The position numbers and the translations under genes were made by a program. This document shows, piece by piece, positions 7,906-16,683 of a stretch of 38,019 bases of DNA. The stretch covers positions 1-38,019 of the forward strand of contig VGZI01000038.1 of the NCBI GenBank assembly GCA_016872605.1, read 5' to 3'. The notes below the pieces were generated by a model, which had not been told where the DNA came from, did no database searches, and worked only from the letters and a program-made list of their open reading frames with translations. Position 1 is the first letter of the stretch. The number at the start of each line of letters is the position of its first letter. The stretch comes from Planctomycetota bacterium. GTDB lineage: Bacteria; Planctomycetota; Planctomycetia; Gemmatales; Gemmataceae.

Positions 7906-10890
7906 CTAATTCTTGACCGCGATCCGATCGATCGCCGTGCGCGCCGCCTGCAATGCCGCCTGGTTGCCCTCCGTGTTGACAAGCTCGCGCAACGCCGGCA
8001 ACGCGGCGGCTGCATCCGGGCCGATGTTGCTCAACACATTGCACGCCATATGCCGCACATTGAAATTGGCGTCCTTTAGGCACTCAACCAAGGCGCCGAC
8101 GCCCGACTTCGATCGATACTGCGAATTCTGCATGCTCTGCAGGATCAACTGTCGTTGCCCCGAATCTTTCGCCGTTGCTAGAGCCTCGGCGAGAGGTCCA
8201 TGGCATTTTTGGCCAAAGTAACTACCGACCTGAATCGCGGTATTGCGAACGACGGCATTGGAGTCCTTCAGCCCCAGCAAGAATACCTGGAACGCTTCCT
8301 TGGAGTCCTGGCCGAAACTGCCGGCAAGACTTATTGCTGTCTGGCGAAGTTGTACCGAATCGTCCTTCATTGCCGGCACAAGCAGTGGCAATGCAAGTTT
8401 ACTTTTGTTGGTCTGCACGAGCGTTTGCAGAATCGTCGCGCGAGCGTTGGCGTCCTTCTCGACGTGGAACCGCTTGGCAACGAATTCCGGCCCATCGCCG
8501 CCTGAGTAGGCCACCAGCCACATGGCATTCCCGCGAATGGTTGGGTGCGTGTCGGCAATAGCGTCGCGCAGGGCCGGCAGCGCCTTGACAGTTTTCTGTG
8601 GGCCAAGGTTACGAAGCACCTGCGACGCTTGAACGCGCACGTTGAGGTCCGCGTCATTAAGCAACTCGGCAAGCTGCGGCACCCCCGCATCTCCGGTGCG
8701 ACTGAGCGTCCAGACCAGTTGATGGCGTAGACCACCCACGTCCTTGTCTCGAAGCAGGTCAATGATCGTCGGCGCCAACTCGGTGAGATCGCCCTGAATA
8801 TTGCTGATAGCGTAGATCGCTTGTTGCCGAACGCTCGTGTTCTTGTCCTTGAGGCCTTCCATAACGAGTTCCTTGCCGCGCACGCCGTAAATATGGGCAA
8901 CCTGGATGATCGCCGCGCGAGCGTTGGCGTCACCCTCTTTGAAGATGGTCCGTAGCATGGGGACCATTTTCTCCGGCGTGCCGCGGACGTTGTGCAAAGC
9001 CCAGATCGCTTGCTGACGAACATTGCCGTCCTTGTCTTTCAGGCCGGTCGTGACGATGTCAAGCGACTTCTCGCCGTAGATAAACGCGATCGAAAGGATG
9101 CTTGTCTTGACGGAACTGTCGCCGTCCTTGAATAGATCGGTCAAAACTGGGACCATCCGCTCGGGCGTGCCTCGCACGTTGCGAATCGCCCAGATGGCTT
9201 GCTGCCGAACCGAGGTGTCTTTGTCCTTCAGACCGTCGATGATGAGGTCCATCGACTTGTCGCCGTAAATGTAAACCATCTGCATGATCGCCCGCTTGGC
9301 TTCGGGCGCACCATCCTTGAATATCCCGTTCAGAATCGGAATGACGGCTTCGGGCGTGCCACGGACGTTCTGCAAAGCGTAGATCGACTGCTGGCGAACA
9401 CTCGAATCGCTGTCCTTGAACATCTTGGCGATGTCGACGGCATAAGCGCTCGCGCCGTTGCCGAACATGCTCACTCCCTGGACCGCCTGGAGCCGCACGC
9501 CGGATGATTTGTGTTTCAGGCCGTCGACAAAAATCGGCAGCACCTTATCCCGCTCAAGTTGCCGCTGCGCGAGCGTAAATGCGGCTTGCATCTTCAGGGC
9601 AAGGTCGTCATGCGCGAGGGCGGCGACCAGGATCGGCTGAGCGGTCGCCGTATCGAGGCCAACTTGGACCATGAGGCTAGCGGTGTTGATGCGAATCTTG
9701 TCGTTCTTGCTTTCAAGTGCTTTGGTGAGCGTCGGGCGCGGGTCCTCGCCAATCTGCGACAGGAACTGATATGCCTGCATGCGGACGTTCGGATTCATGT
9801 CGGTCATTGCATCTTTGACCTTGGGGGCAGCAAGCTTGGCCTGAATCCCGAGCTGCTGCAATGCACTGATCGAGAACTGCTTGACCTGATCGTCTTCATC
9901 GGCCAACGCGAATGCCAGTGCGATGACGACCGATTTGTCACCGACGCGCATCGGCAAAAGCGTCTGGGCGGCCTGCCTTCGCACGTCGACGTTCTTGTCG
10001 CCTAGCGCATCGACCAGGACAGGCACGCCTTCGGCGCCCATTTGCTGGATCGCCTGCGACGCCGACTGGCGTAGGTCCGGTCGAGCGTCCCTAAATCCCG
10101 CTTCGAGAGCCGGCAACCCGGTTTTGCCCAGCTTCGCAAGAATCGGCGCGTAATGATACGGCGCCGGAGACTCTTTGGAGAGATAGAGGTTTTTGAGCGC
10201 CGGGACGGCGTCCTTTGCATCGGAGCCAATCTCGCCGAGCGACGTGGCTGCTTGCATACGCGCTTCGTTCTTTTCCGACTTCAACAGGTCAATCAATGAA
10301 GGAACCGCGGCCGTGCCGAACCTCGCCAATGCCTCGCCCGCGGCCTGACGAACCTCGCCGCTCTCGTCCTTGAATGCGTTGACGAGGACTTCGATCGTCC
10401 TGTCGGGATCGCCCGCCAATCGACCCAGCGCGAACGCCGCCTTGCGACGAATCCCCTCGTTCTTGTCATTCATCAACTTGATGATCGTCGGCGCCGTTTC
10501 CTTGGCGTCGGGGCCGATCCAGCCGATGGTCCAGATCGCGTAGAACCTCGTATCATCGTCCTCGGAATTCAGCAGCTTCGACACCGGCTTGATGGCGCCG
10601 AGTCCAATTTTTGACAGTGTGATAGCCGCGTTAAGACGCAAATCCTCGTTCTTGGTTTGCAAAGCGTCGAGCAAATCGGGCAGCGCAGGCCCCGCTTTCG
10701 GCCCGAAGTCGGCCAGGCCCATGATCGCCTGCACTCGGCTTTCGACGTTGTCCTTTTGCTTGGCGGCCTTGAGCAATTCCGTCAGCGTTTGCTCGGGATC
10801 TTTCGGATCAAGCTTCTGCGCGTGGCCTGCGGTGGGCGAGACACCGAGCGCGAAAACGCTCACAAAAATAACAGCAACGATGTTACGCAT
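7906..10890 (-). CDS. Large secreted HEAT-repeat protein
   Basis: A 994-residue protein with a Sec signal peptide (MRNIVAVIFVSVFALGVSPTAGHA, cleavage near 24) followed entirely by HEAT/PBS-lyase-type helical repeats, each with the pattern D-x(2)-V-R-x(2)-A-x(2)-A-L. Such solenoids serve as binding scaffolds. Residues 498-686 hold three copies of a 63-residue double repeat (V-R-Q-Q-A-I-W-A through G-L-K-D-K-x(2)-S/N), and a fourth begins at 687. Their DNA is spaced by exactly 189 bp, which points to recent internal duplication. No catalytic domain or membrane anchor is seen, so the protein is probably periplasmic or outer-surface. It ends at a strong intrinsic terminator. Partner unknown. Confidence 0.93.
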   Translation of the reverse strand: MRNIVAVIFVSVFALGVSPTAGHAQKLDPKDPEQTLTELLKAAKQKDNVESRVQAIMGLADFGPKAGPALPDLLDALQTKNEDLRLNAAITLSKIGLGAIKPVSKLLNSEDDDTRFYAIWTIGWIGPDAKETAPTIIKLMNDKNEGIRRKAAFALGRLAGDPDRTIEVLVNAFKDESGEVRQAAGEALARFGTAAVPSLIDLLKSEKNEARMQAATSLGEIGSDAKDAVPALKNLYLSKESPAPYHYAPILAKLGKTGLPALEAGFRDARPDLRQSASQAIQQMGAEGVPVLVDALGDKNVDVRRQAAQTLLPMRVGDKSVVIALAFALADEDDQVKQFSISALQQLGIQAKLAAPKVKDAMTDMNPNVRMQAYQFLSQIGEDPRPTLTKALESKNDKIRINTASLMVQVGLDTATAQPILVAALAHDDLALKMQAAFTLAQRQLERDKVLPIFVDGLKHKSSGVRLQAVQGVSMFGNGASAYAVDIAKMFKDSDSSVRQQSIYALQNVRGTPEAVIPILNGIFKDGAPEAKRAIMQMVYIYGDKSMDLIIDGLKDKDTSVRQQAIWAIRNVRGTPERMVPVLTDLFKDGDSSVKTSILSIAFIYGEKSLDIVTTGLKDKDGNVRQQAIWALHNVRGTPEKMVPMLRTIFKEGDANARAAIIQVAHIYGVRGKELVMEGLKDKNTSVRQQAIYAISNIQGDLTELAPTIIDLLRDKDVGGLRHQLVWTLSRTGDAGVPQLAELLNDADLNVRVQASQVLRNLGPQKTVKALPALRDAIADTHPTIRGNAMWLVAYSGGDGPEFVAKRFHVEKDANARATILQTLVQTNKSKLALPLLVPAMKDDSVQLRQTAISLAGSFGQDSKEAFQVFLLGLKDSNAVVRNTAIQVGSYFGQKCHGPLAEALATAKDSGQRQLILQSMQNSQYRSKSGVGALVECLKDANFNVRHMACNVLSNIGPDAAAALPALRELVNTEGNQAALQAARTAIDRIAVKN
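8832..9399 (-). repeat. Three tandem 189-bp coding repeats in the HEAT gene
   Basis: The codons for V-R-Q-Q recur with starts near 9399, 9210, 9021 and 8832, a spacing of 189 bp each time. They encode 63-residue units that share NVRGTPE, the F-K-D/E-G segment, a YG(D/E)KS-type segment and GLKDK. The rest of the solenoid has much lower repeat-to-repeat identity. Confidence 0.9.
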
Positions 10891-10936
10891 GGGTGTGGCA
10901 TCCTGTGATTGGGGCGCACGTAGAATTGATCGAAAG

Positions 10937-10965
10937 CCCTGGGGTGAGCGCAGCGAACCCCTGGG
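10937..10965. repeat. 29-bp intergenic palindrome (copy 2)
   Basis: The core GGGGTGAGCGCAGCGAAC is identical to copies 4 and 5, with one A-to-T change in the outer stem. It lies 47 bp upstream of the HEAT gene start and is paired in opposite orientation with copy 3, about 70 bp away. Confidence 0.85.
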
Positions 10966-10980
10966 GTCACAACTTGCCTC

Positions 10981-11004
10981 CCCTCTCCCCGCCGGGGGAG
11001 AGGG
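10981..11004. repeat. CCCTCTCCCC hairpin between paired palindromes
   Basis: CCCTCTCCCC at 10981-10990 faces GGGGGAGAGGG, forming a near-perfect GC-rich stem with a very short loop. It sits between palindrome copies 2 and 3, so the whole 10937-11063 stretch can fold into three stem-loops. It lies 3' of the first DUF2330 gene and may help end that transcript, though no T-tract follows. Confidence 0.6.
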
Positions 11005-11034
11005 GGCGGGGGTGAGGGGGCGAACGCCTCACAG

Positions 11035-11063
11035 CCCAGAGGTTCGCTGCGCTCACCCCTGGG
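11035..11063. repeat. 29-bp intergenic palindrome (copy 3)
   Basis: Inverted relative to copy 2: the core GGTTCGCTGCGCTCACC is exact and the stem is CCCAGA/CCTGGG with one mismatch. It starts 20 bp from the stop codon of the DUF2330 gene at 11083. Confidence 0.85.
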
Positions 11064-11082
11064 CTTCAACGATTCAACTAGA

Positions 11083-12468
11083 TCATGGCGGAGACGACGG
11101 CAGCATTTCTTCGTACTCCGAGCGATCTTCGGCGCCGTTGTAGCGAGCGGGAATGATCACAAGATCGTCGTTCATTTCATCGCGGGCGAAGATCTTACGG
11201 AACTTGGTGATGAACAGGCTCTCGGTCAGATGGCCGGCGAGCTGTTGCAGGTTCTTGACGTCGTCGGCCGGGGCGTGACGGACGAGATAACCAAACGGGC
11301 GTTCCTGCTGCGCCTTGGCCAGGCGAGCGCGAATGACCTTGTAGATCGCCTCGGCACGAGCCGGGTCCTTGACGTCGGCTTGAGTGAAACCCTCATCGAC
11401 ATTGGGAACCTTCTCGCTGTACGGCGCCTTGCCGGCGAACACATCCACGTCGCCCTTGGTCAACTTGCGGGCCCATTCCATGGTCGTTGGGATGTGGCCC
11501 TTAGCATTGGGCTGCGGGCGCTGACGAGGTTGGAACTGAAAATTGAGCTCACGCGCCTTGGCCATGAGAGCAGGAATCTGCCCCTTCATGTCGTCGAGCC
11601 AGATTTGACCTCGGCCTGGGATACCTCCCTGGCAGCCGCGCGACCAATCCAGCATCGTCAACCAGTTGTATTGGTACGACATGTCGCCCTGCAGGTCGAC
11701 TTTGAACGGCGCCTGGACGTAGAACAAGGCTTCCGTCTTCTCGCGCACCGAAATTTGCGTGATCTTGAGCGGGTAGATCAGGTTCTCGGACTTGAACTGA
11801 AAACGCGTCGGAGAAACTTCGCCGTCGAACGTGCCGTCCTTGTTGCGTTTCATCTGCATCGTGTCGATCTTCATGACGGTGAAAATCCACTTTTTCTGGA
11901 TGTAGTGGTTGAGCGTCGCTTCATCGCCGGAGTAGTTGTACTTGTTGTCCTTGAGCCATTGGAAAAGGTCGTCAGCCCGTTCGGCGGTGATGATCTTGTA
12001 ATCGAGCGAGCCGACGATGCCCGCTTCGAGAACGATCACCTTGGGTTTTTCTGATTCGTCATTTTGGCGGCGATCGGAGTCGGCCGTGGCGCTGGCCTGC
12101 GGTGCGCCGCCAAAGCCTCCTTTGCCTCGGCCAAAACCGTATTGCGGCAGAATCTTCGACACCGGCGACTGGCGTTGCTTCAGGATTGTGTAGACCGCCA
12201 GATGCTTGAAGAAATCGCGCGGCATTTCGTTCAGCTTCGGCTGCGTCGGCGTCGGAATGACCATGCCGAAATCGAGCGCGTTACCTTCGAACTTGGGCTG
12301 CACCGTGAACGTTTCGACCTTCTCGGCCGGGTCCCACGTGATAAACACTTTTTGCGCCGGCTGCAAGATATCGGCGTTCTTGGCCGAGAAGTAGCAACAG
12401 GCGGCTTGCGACGACGCGGGCACAATCGCGGCCAGCGTCAACGCGGAGAGAAGCCAACAAAAACGCAT
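11083..12468 (-). CDS. DUF2330 secreted protein, paralogue 1
   Basis: A 461-residue exported protein of the DUF2330 family, whose function is unknown. A signal peptide (about residues 1-22, ending near SSQA) is followed by ACCYFSA with a double cysteine, the usual start of the mature family member. The start at 12468 is fixed by AAGGAG about 8 nt upstream. The protein ends YNGAEDRSEYEEMLPSSPP. It is closely related to the neighbour at 12595-13989, with near-identical stretches in the first 100 mature residues (for example VFITWDPAEKVETFTVQP) and around QISVREKTEALFYVQAPF, so the pair arose by tandem duplication. Differences concentrate around residues 105-150, where a Gly/Ala-rich linker varies. 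No membrane anchor or known catalytic motif is seen. Confidence 0.9.
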   Translation of the reverse strand: MRFCWLLSALTLAAIVPASSQAACCYFSAKNADILQPAQKVFITWDPAEKVETFTVQPKFEGNALDFGMVIPTPTQPKLNEMPRDFFKHLAVYTILKQRQSPVSKILPQYGFGRGKGGFGGAPQASATADSDRRQNDESEKPKVIVLEAGIVGSLDYKIITAERADDLFQWLKDNKYNYSGDEATLNHYIQKKWIFTVMKIDTMQMKRNKDGTFDGEVSPTRFQFKSENLIYPLKITQISVREKTEALFYVQAPFKVDLQGDMSYQYNWLTMLDWSRGCQGGIPGRGQIWLDDMKGQIPALMAKARELNFQFQPRQRPQPNAKGHIPTTMEWARKLTKGDVDVFAGKAPYSEKVPNVDEGFTQADVKDPARAEAIYKVIRARLAKAQQERPFGYLVRHAPADDVKNLQQLAGHLTESLFITKFRKIFARDEMNDDLVIIPARYNGAEDRSEYEEMLPSSPP

Positions 12469-12503
12469 GCGAGTTCTCCTTGAGATGGCTGATTTTCGGG
12501 AAG

Positions 12504-12532
12504 CCCAGGGGTGAGCGCAGCGAACCCCTGGG
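12504..12532. repeat. 29-bp intergenic palindrome (copy 4)
   Basis: A perfect stem CCCAGGGG/CCCCTGGG around the conserved core. It forms a head-to-head pair with copy 5, 17 bp away, in the short gap between the two DUF2330 genes. Confidence 0.88.
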
Positions 12533-12549
12533 ATGCGAGCGCGACCGAT

Positions 12550-12578
12550 CCCAGGGGTTCGCTGCGCTCACCCCTGGG
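12550..12578. repeat. 29-bp intergenic palindrome (copy 5)
   Basis: Exact reverse complement of copy 4, ending 16 bp from the stop codon of the upstream DUF2330 gene. The two copies could also pair with each other to make one long hairpin spanning 12504-12578. Confidence 0.88.
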
Positions 12579-12594
12579 CTTCACAACAAAAAGA

Positions 12595-13989
12595 TCATGG
12601 CGGCGACGACGGCAGAATCTCTTCGTATTCCGAATTGTCTTCCACGCCGTTGTACCGAGCGGCGACGAGCACGAGGTCGTCGTTCATCTCATCCCGCGCG
12701 AAAATCTTGCGGAACTTCGTAATGAACAAATCGTCGCGCAGGTGACCGAGCAATTGATTGAGGGCCCGAACGTCTTCCGCCGGCGCTTCGCGGACGAGGT
12801 AACCGAACGGACGTTCCTTGTGAGCCTTGGCAAGGCGAGCCTGGATGACTTTGAAGATCGCTTGTGCGCGTTGCGGATCCTTTAGGTCAGCCTGGGTGAA
12901 GCCCTCGTCGACATCGGGAACCTTCTCGCCATAGGGGGCTTCGCCACGCAGAATCTTGACGTTGTCCGCAGACAGCTTGCGGGCCCACTCCATCGTGGTC
13001 GGGATATGGCCCTTGTTATTCGGCTGCGGTCGTTGCCCTGGGACGAAGCGGAAGTTGAGTTGGCCGGCTTTCTGAAGCAGCGCTTGTGTTTGCGGCTGGA
13101 ACGCCGTTAGCCATTCCTGGCCCTTGCCGGGCAACCCGCCAGCACATCCGATCGCGCCTTGCAGCATTGGAACCCATGTGTACTGGTAGGTCATGTCGCC
13201 GGGCAGATCGACTTTGAACGGTGCCTGCACATAGAACAACGCTTCGGTCTTCTCACGCACCGATATTTGCGTGATCTTGAGCGGATAAATCAGCTTCTCG
13301 CTCTTGAACGTGAATCGGGTCGGCGTGACGTCGCCGGCGAAGCTGCCGTCCTTGTTCCGCTTCATCTGCATCGTGTCGATCTTCATGACCGTGAAGTACC
13401 ACTTCTTCTGAACGTAAAAGTTGAGCGTCGCTTCATCGCCGGAGTAGCTGTACTTGTTCTTCTTGAGCCAGTCGTACAGAGCATCCGCCGTGTCGGCCTC
13501 GATGACTTTGAAATCGAGCGATCCGACCAGGCCTTCTTGGAGAATGCGAACCGGCGGACGTTTCGGCGCGAATCCGGCGGCGTCCTTGCCGTCGGCGTTG
13601 GCCGACTGGGCCACTGGACCGCCGCCCGCGCCCGGCGCGTTGAATATCCGATGTTGCGGCAGCAACTTCGAGTGCGGCATCTCGCGATTCTTCAAGATCG
13701 TGTAAACGGCAAGATGCTTGAAGAAGTCACGCGGCATCTCGTGCAGCTTGGGTTCAGTAGGCGTCGGCACCACCATACCGAAATCGAGTGCGTTCCCCTC
13801 GAACTTCGGCTGCACCGTGAACGTCTCGACTTTCTCGGCCGGGTCCCAGGTGATGAACACCTTTTGGGCGGGCTGCAAGATGTCCGCGTTCTTCGCTGAG
13901 AAATAACAACACGCCGCCTGGCTGGCCGACGGTTGCAGGCCGGCAAGCGCGAGCGCCGCCAGCGTGAGTGCACCCAAACGATTCCCCAT
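12595..13989 (-). CDS. DUF2330 secreted protein, paralogue 2
   Basis: The second DUF2330 member, 464 residues. The ATG at 13989 is chosen over an in-frame start at 14019 because AAGGAG lies about 8 nt upstream and the signal peptide begins there (MGNRLGALTLAALALAG, cleavage after SQA). The mature protein opens with ACCYFSAKNADILQPAQK, identical to paralogue 1, and ends YNGVEDNSEYEEILPSSPP. Between them the two genes share order and length throughout, with divergence in the linker around residues 105-160. The family role is unknown; the conserved cysteine pair after the signal peptide suggests an extracytoplasmic disulphide or metal site, which is inference. Confidence 0.9.
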   Translation of the reverse strand: MGNRLGALTLAALALAGLQPSASQAACCYFSAKNADILQPAQKVFITWDPAEKVETFTVQPKFEGNALDFGMVVPTPTEPKLHEMPRDFFKHLAVYTILKNREMPHSKLLPQHRIFNAPGAGGGPVAQSANADGKDAAGFAPKRPPVRILQEGLVGSLDFKVIEADTADALYDWLKKNKYSYSGDEATLNFYVQKKWYFTVMKIDTMQMKRNKDGSFAGDVTPTRFTFKSEKLIYPLKITQISVREKTEALFYVQAPFKVDLPGDMTYQYTWVPMLQGAIGCAGGLPGKGQEWLTAFQPQTQALLQKAGQLNFRFVPGQRPQPNNKGHIPTTMEWARKLSADNVKILRGEAPYGEKVPDVDEGFTQADLKDPQRAQAIFKVIQARLAKAHKERPFGYLVREAPAEDVRALNQLLGHLRDDLFITKFRKIFARDEMNDDLVLVAARYNGVEDNSEYEEILPSSPP

Positions 13990-14199
13990 GTTCTCTCCTT
14001 CAGATGAGCGACGAGTCATTGAAGCTCAGAGCGAGTGCAATGCTTCAATCGCCGTCGCGAATCGACCATCATACTGCACCAATCCAACTAAATTGTAGAC
14101 GAATCGGCACCGGATTTGGATTGCGCAACCGAGGGCCGACATTAGGGATAGAATAGCCGGGAAAGGCATCGTAGTCGATCACGATTTTGGAGGAATACC

Positions 14200-14673
14200 A
14201 TGTCCGCATTGCAAGCGTTAGTTGAGCAATATCTCGCTGGCCCGAAGCAATTACGCGCTGGCGTCGCCGGCATGTCGCGCGAGCAGCTTTTGGCCAGGCC
14301 GATCACCGGGAAATGGAGCACGCTGGAAGTCGTCGCGCATCTGGCCGACTTCGAGCCGATCCTGGCCGACCGGATGAAGCGAGTGATAGCCGAAGACAAG
14401 CCGACGCTGGTCGGCGCTGATGAGCAAAAGTTCACTGCCAATTTATTCTACCACGATCGCGATGTGCAGGAGGAGCTAACGATCATCGAAGCGACACGCA
14501 GCCAGCTGGCGCGCATTCTGCGCAAGCTCCCTGACGCCGCACTTCAGCGCGTCGGCAACCATACGGAGCGCGGTCCCCGCACCCTGGAGCAACTCCTCAA
14601 AGGCGCGATCGACCATCTGCCGCATCACTTGAAGTTCGTGACGGAAAAACGAGCGGCTCTTGGATTGAAGTAA
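14200..14673 (+). CDS. DinB/YfiT-like putative metal-dependent protein
   Basis: A 157-residue four-helix-bundle protein of the DinB superfamily. The family signature is visible: KWSTLEVVAHLADFE, with the first metal-ligand histidine H47, and AIDHLPHHLKFV near the C-terminus with H139 and H143 as likely further ligands. Related proteins bind nickel or zinc, and some act as thiol transferases, but the substrate here cannot be told. The ATG at 14200 has a good ribosome binding site (GGAGGA about 6 nt upstream). The gene stands alone on the plus strand; the MFS gene converges on it 39 bp downstream. Confidence 0.88.
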   Translation: MSALQALVEQYLAGPKQLRAGVAGMSREQLLARPITGKWSTLEVVAHLADFEPILADRMKRVIAEDKPTLVGADEQKFTANLFYHDRDVQEELTIIEATRSQLARILRKLPDAALQRVGNHTERGPRTLEQLLKGAIDHLPHHLKFVTEKRAALGLK

Positions 14674-14712
14674 CCGCTCCCCGTTTAGCGCTCGCATGGT
14701 GCCCCGTGGGCA

Positions 14713-16575
14713 TTAAGTACTCGGCTGTTTCGTCGGCTCTTCTCCGATCACCTTGGTGGCATCGATAAAGAGCGACACGACGCCGATGAACGCGAAGACG
14801 GCGGCGCAAACGAGAAAGAGGGCGTCATAGCCTTCTTTTTTTGTCGAAAATGCGGAGGTCAATGGAACAAGAACGAGGGGGGAGACGAAGCCGCCGAGGT
14901 TGCCCCACATGTTGCCCCAACCGAGGACGACGCCGACATTGCGTTTGCCGACGTCGAGGTTGTAGCCCCAGATGGCGGGCAAGCCCAGATCGTGCACGAA
15001 GGACATCACCGCCAAGAGTATCACGACCGGCCAGGCCCCTTCGATGAACCAACAGCCCAGGAATGCCGCTGCCGTTGCAAATCGCGTCGAAGCAATGGGG
15101 AAGCTGCGACCGAGACGTTGCCCATACGCCGACGTCATCCAATCGGTCCACCAGCCGCCGATAATCAGCGTCGGCAATGCGACCGCGAACGGCAGGCTGA
15201 CCATGATGCTCTTCTCGACACCCTCGGGAATCTGGTGCACTTCAAAGAGGTACAGCGCCAGTTGATTGCCGATGACAATCCAGCCAAAGTTCGTGCCGAA
15301 CTGCACGATCGAGCTGGCCCACAAGCTGCGATCAGTAAGTATGCTCCACCACAGCGTCGATGCCGGGATCGGCGGTTCGCTGTCGCCGGCGGCTTTCTCC
15401 GTCGCCTCGGCGAGCTGCGCCTCGGCTTCGTTGGTCATGAAATGCTCTCGCGGCGTATCGCGATGAAACCAGAAAAACACGACGGCCAGCGCAACGCCGA
15501 TCACACCATAAACCATCAACACCGGCGGCCAACCATCACCGAGCAACTGCCGAACGCGACCTGGAAAAACCACTTCAAACAAGAATCGGTTGAGCCGCGT
15601 CACCTTGTCGGCGTCGGATCGCCGGCTCGAGTCGTCAAGCAGATCGAGCGCCTGCCGCGTGAGTTTGCCCTTGATCGGCTCGAGATCGATCCCGTCAAAC
15701 AGATCGGGTTCGCCGAGCAGGCGATTGATGATGGCCGCCAGACGCTCGCGTTGGTCGCTGGTAGTCTCTTCCTTCTCCGACATGCCTGCAAGAACAAGAA
15801 CGAGTTGCCGTTCCGAATCGGTCAGCTTCGTTCCCAAGCGCGGAGCGGCGTCCTGCAAGATTGGCGGGATCCTCTTGTCGGTGATTCCGGAGAAGTTGGC
15901 CGACGCTGCCAAAACCGGTCCCGCGCTACCCGGCGACACGGCTAGGCCGACGGTGGAGACGGCCGATGCCGGCGCCAGTTTCGGATCCTTGTCGGAAATC
16001 AAGAGAAGATCGCGGGCAAAACCCTTTGCGTCGAGAATGTCGCGGTCGGCGTCAACTACAAGCGATGGCTTCGACACCGGCATGAAAACCAACATCAAGA
16101 ACATCGTGATGGTCGGCGTGACAGCACCGCCGATGCGGCCGCCCAGGGAGACGATTCCACTCGCCAGGCCACGCTGCTCGTAGGGGACCCACCGTCGAAT
16201 TAGGCCCGCGCATGCCGGATACGCGCCAGCCTCAAAGAGCCCGCAGCCGAAGCGCAGAATCAGCAGGAGCACGAAACCGTCGGCAAACCCAATCAATCCG
16301 GTAAGCACCGACCAGATCGCAAGGTAGATCGACAGCATCCAGCGCGTGCCGTAGCGGTCCGCCAGCCAGCCGCCGGGAAGCTGGCCGAACGCGTAGGTGA
16401 GGAAGAACGCGCTGAGCATGAAGCCCGTTTCGCCAGGCGTGAGCTTCATCCCTTCGCGCACGTACGGCGTGATGTACCCTAGGCAATAGCGGTCGAGGTA
16501 AAGCAACACCGCCACGCAGACGGTGAGCGCGAGAACATAATAGCGTACCGATGTCGGCCGTTCGGTTTCGGTCAT
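14713..16575 (-). CDS. MFS transporter with large periplasmic loop insertion
   Basis: A major facilitator protein of the ACS (anion:cation symporter, hexuronate/glucarate-like) type: LYLDRYCLGYITP in helix 1, the loop 2-3 motif GGWLADRYGTRWML, RFGCGLFEAGAYPACAGLIRRWVP in helix 4 and FGTNFGWIVIGNQLALYLFE in the second half. At 620 residues it is about 190 longer than usual. The excess is one hydrophilic stretch, about residues 168-347, between helices 5 and 6, which by standard MFS topology faces the periplasm. The insert is rich in Asp, Ala and Leu with helical stretches (DSERQLVLVLAGM, QRERLAAIINRLL). Substrate unknown. The start ATG at 16575 matches the family N-terminus. Confidence 0.9.
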   Translation of the reverse strand: MTETERPTSVRYYVLALTVCVAVLLYLDRYCLGYITPYVREGMKLTPGETGFMLSAFFLTYAFGQLPGGWLADRYGTRWMLSIYLAIWSVLTGLIGFADGFVLLLILRFGCGLFEAGAYPACAGLIRRWVPYEQRGLASGIVSLGGRIGGAVTPTITMFLMLVFMPVSKPSLVVDADRDILDAKGFARDLLLISDKDPKLAPASAVSTVGLAVSPGSAGPVLAASANFSGITDKRIPPILQDAAPRLGTKLTDSERQLVLVLAGMSEKEETTSDQRERLAAIINRLLGEPDLFDGIDLEPIKGKLTRQALDLLDDSSRRSDADKVTRLNRFLFEVVFPGRVRQLLGDGWPPVLMVYGVIGVALAVVFFWFHRDTPREHFMTNEAEAQLAEATEKAAGDSEPPIPASTLWWSILTDRSLWASSIVQFGTNFGWIVIGNQLALYLFEVHQIPEGVEKSIMVSLPFAVALPTLIIGGWWTDWMTSAYGQRLGRSFPIASTRFATAAAFLGCWFIEGAWPVVILLAVMSFVHDLGLPAIWGYNLDVGKRNVGVVLGWGNMWGNLGGFVSPLVLVPLTSAFSTKKEGYDALFLVCAAVFAFIGVVSLFIDATKVIGEEPTKQPST

Positions 16576-16683
16576 GAAGGGAATTTATGAGAGGCGAGCC
16601 GGAATTGCAAAGGAGGTTCGGGCGCGTGGTTTAGGTATAGCGCTCACATGGCGCGGACCAAGTTCCAGGATAATCGCGGACCC

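Noticed and set aside
10589-11143. Plus-strand open frame across the HEAT start and the palindromes
   Set aside because: Its distinctive peptide WGERSEPLG is a translation of the 29-bp palindrome; similar peptides arise in other frames at each copy, so it is repeat-derived.
11230-12054. Long plus-strand open frame opposite the first DUF2330 gene
   Set aside because: It is an antisense shadow of a well-supported gene, is Arg/Leu/Val-rich and has no recognised motif. The same applies to plus frames at 6430-7236, 14992-15945 and 36128-36955 and the minus frame at 25933-27027.
14100-14200. Sigma-70-like promoter before the DinB-like gene (TTGCGC and TAGAAT)
   Set aside because: The spacing of about 22 bp is too long and planctomycete promoter rules are poorly defined, so the match is not reliable.
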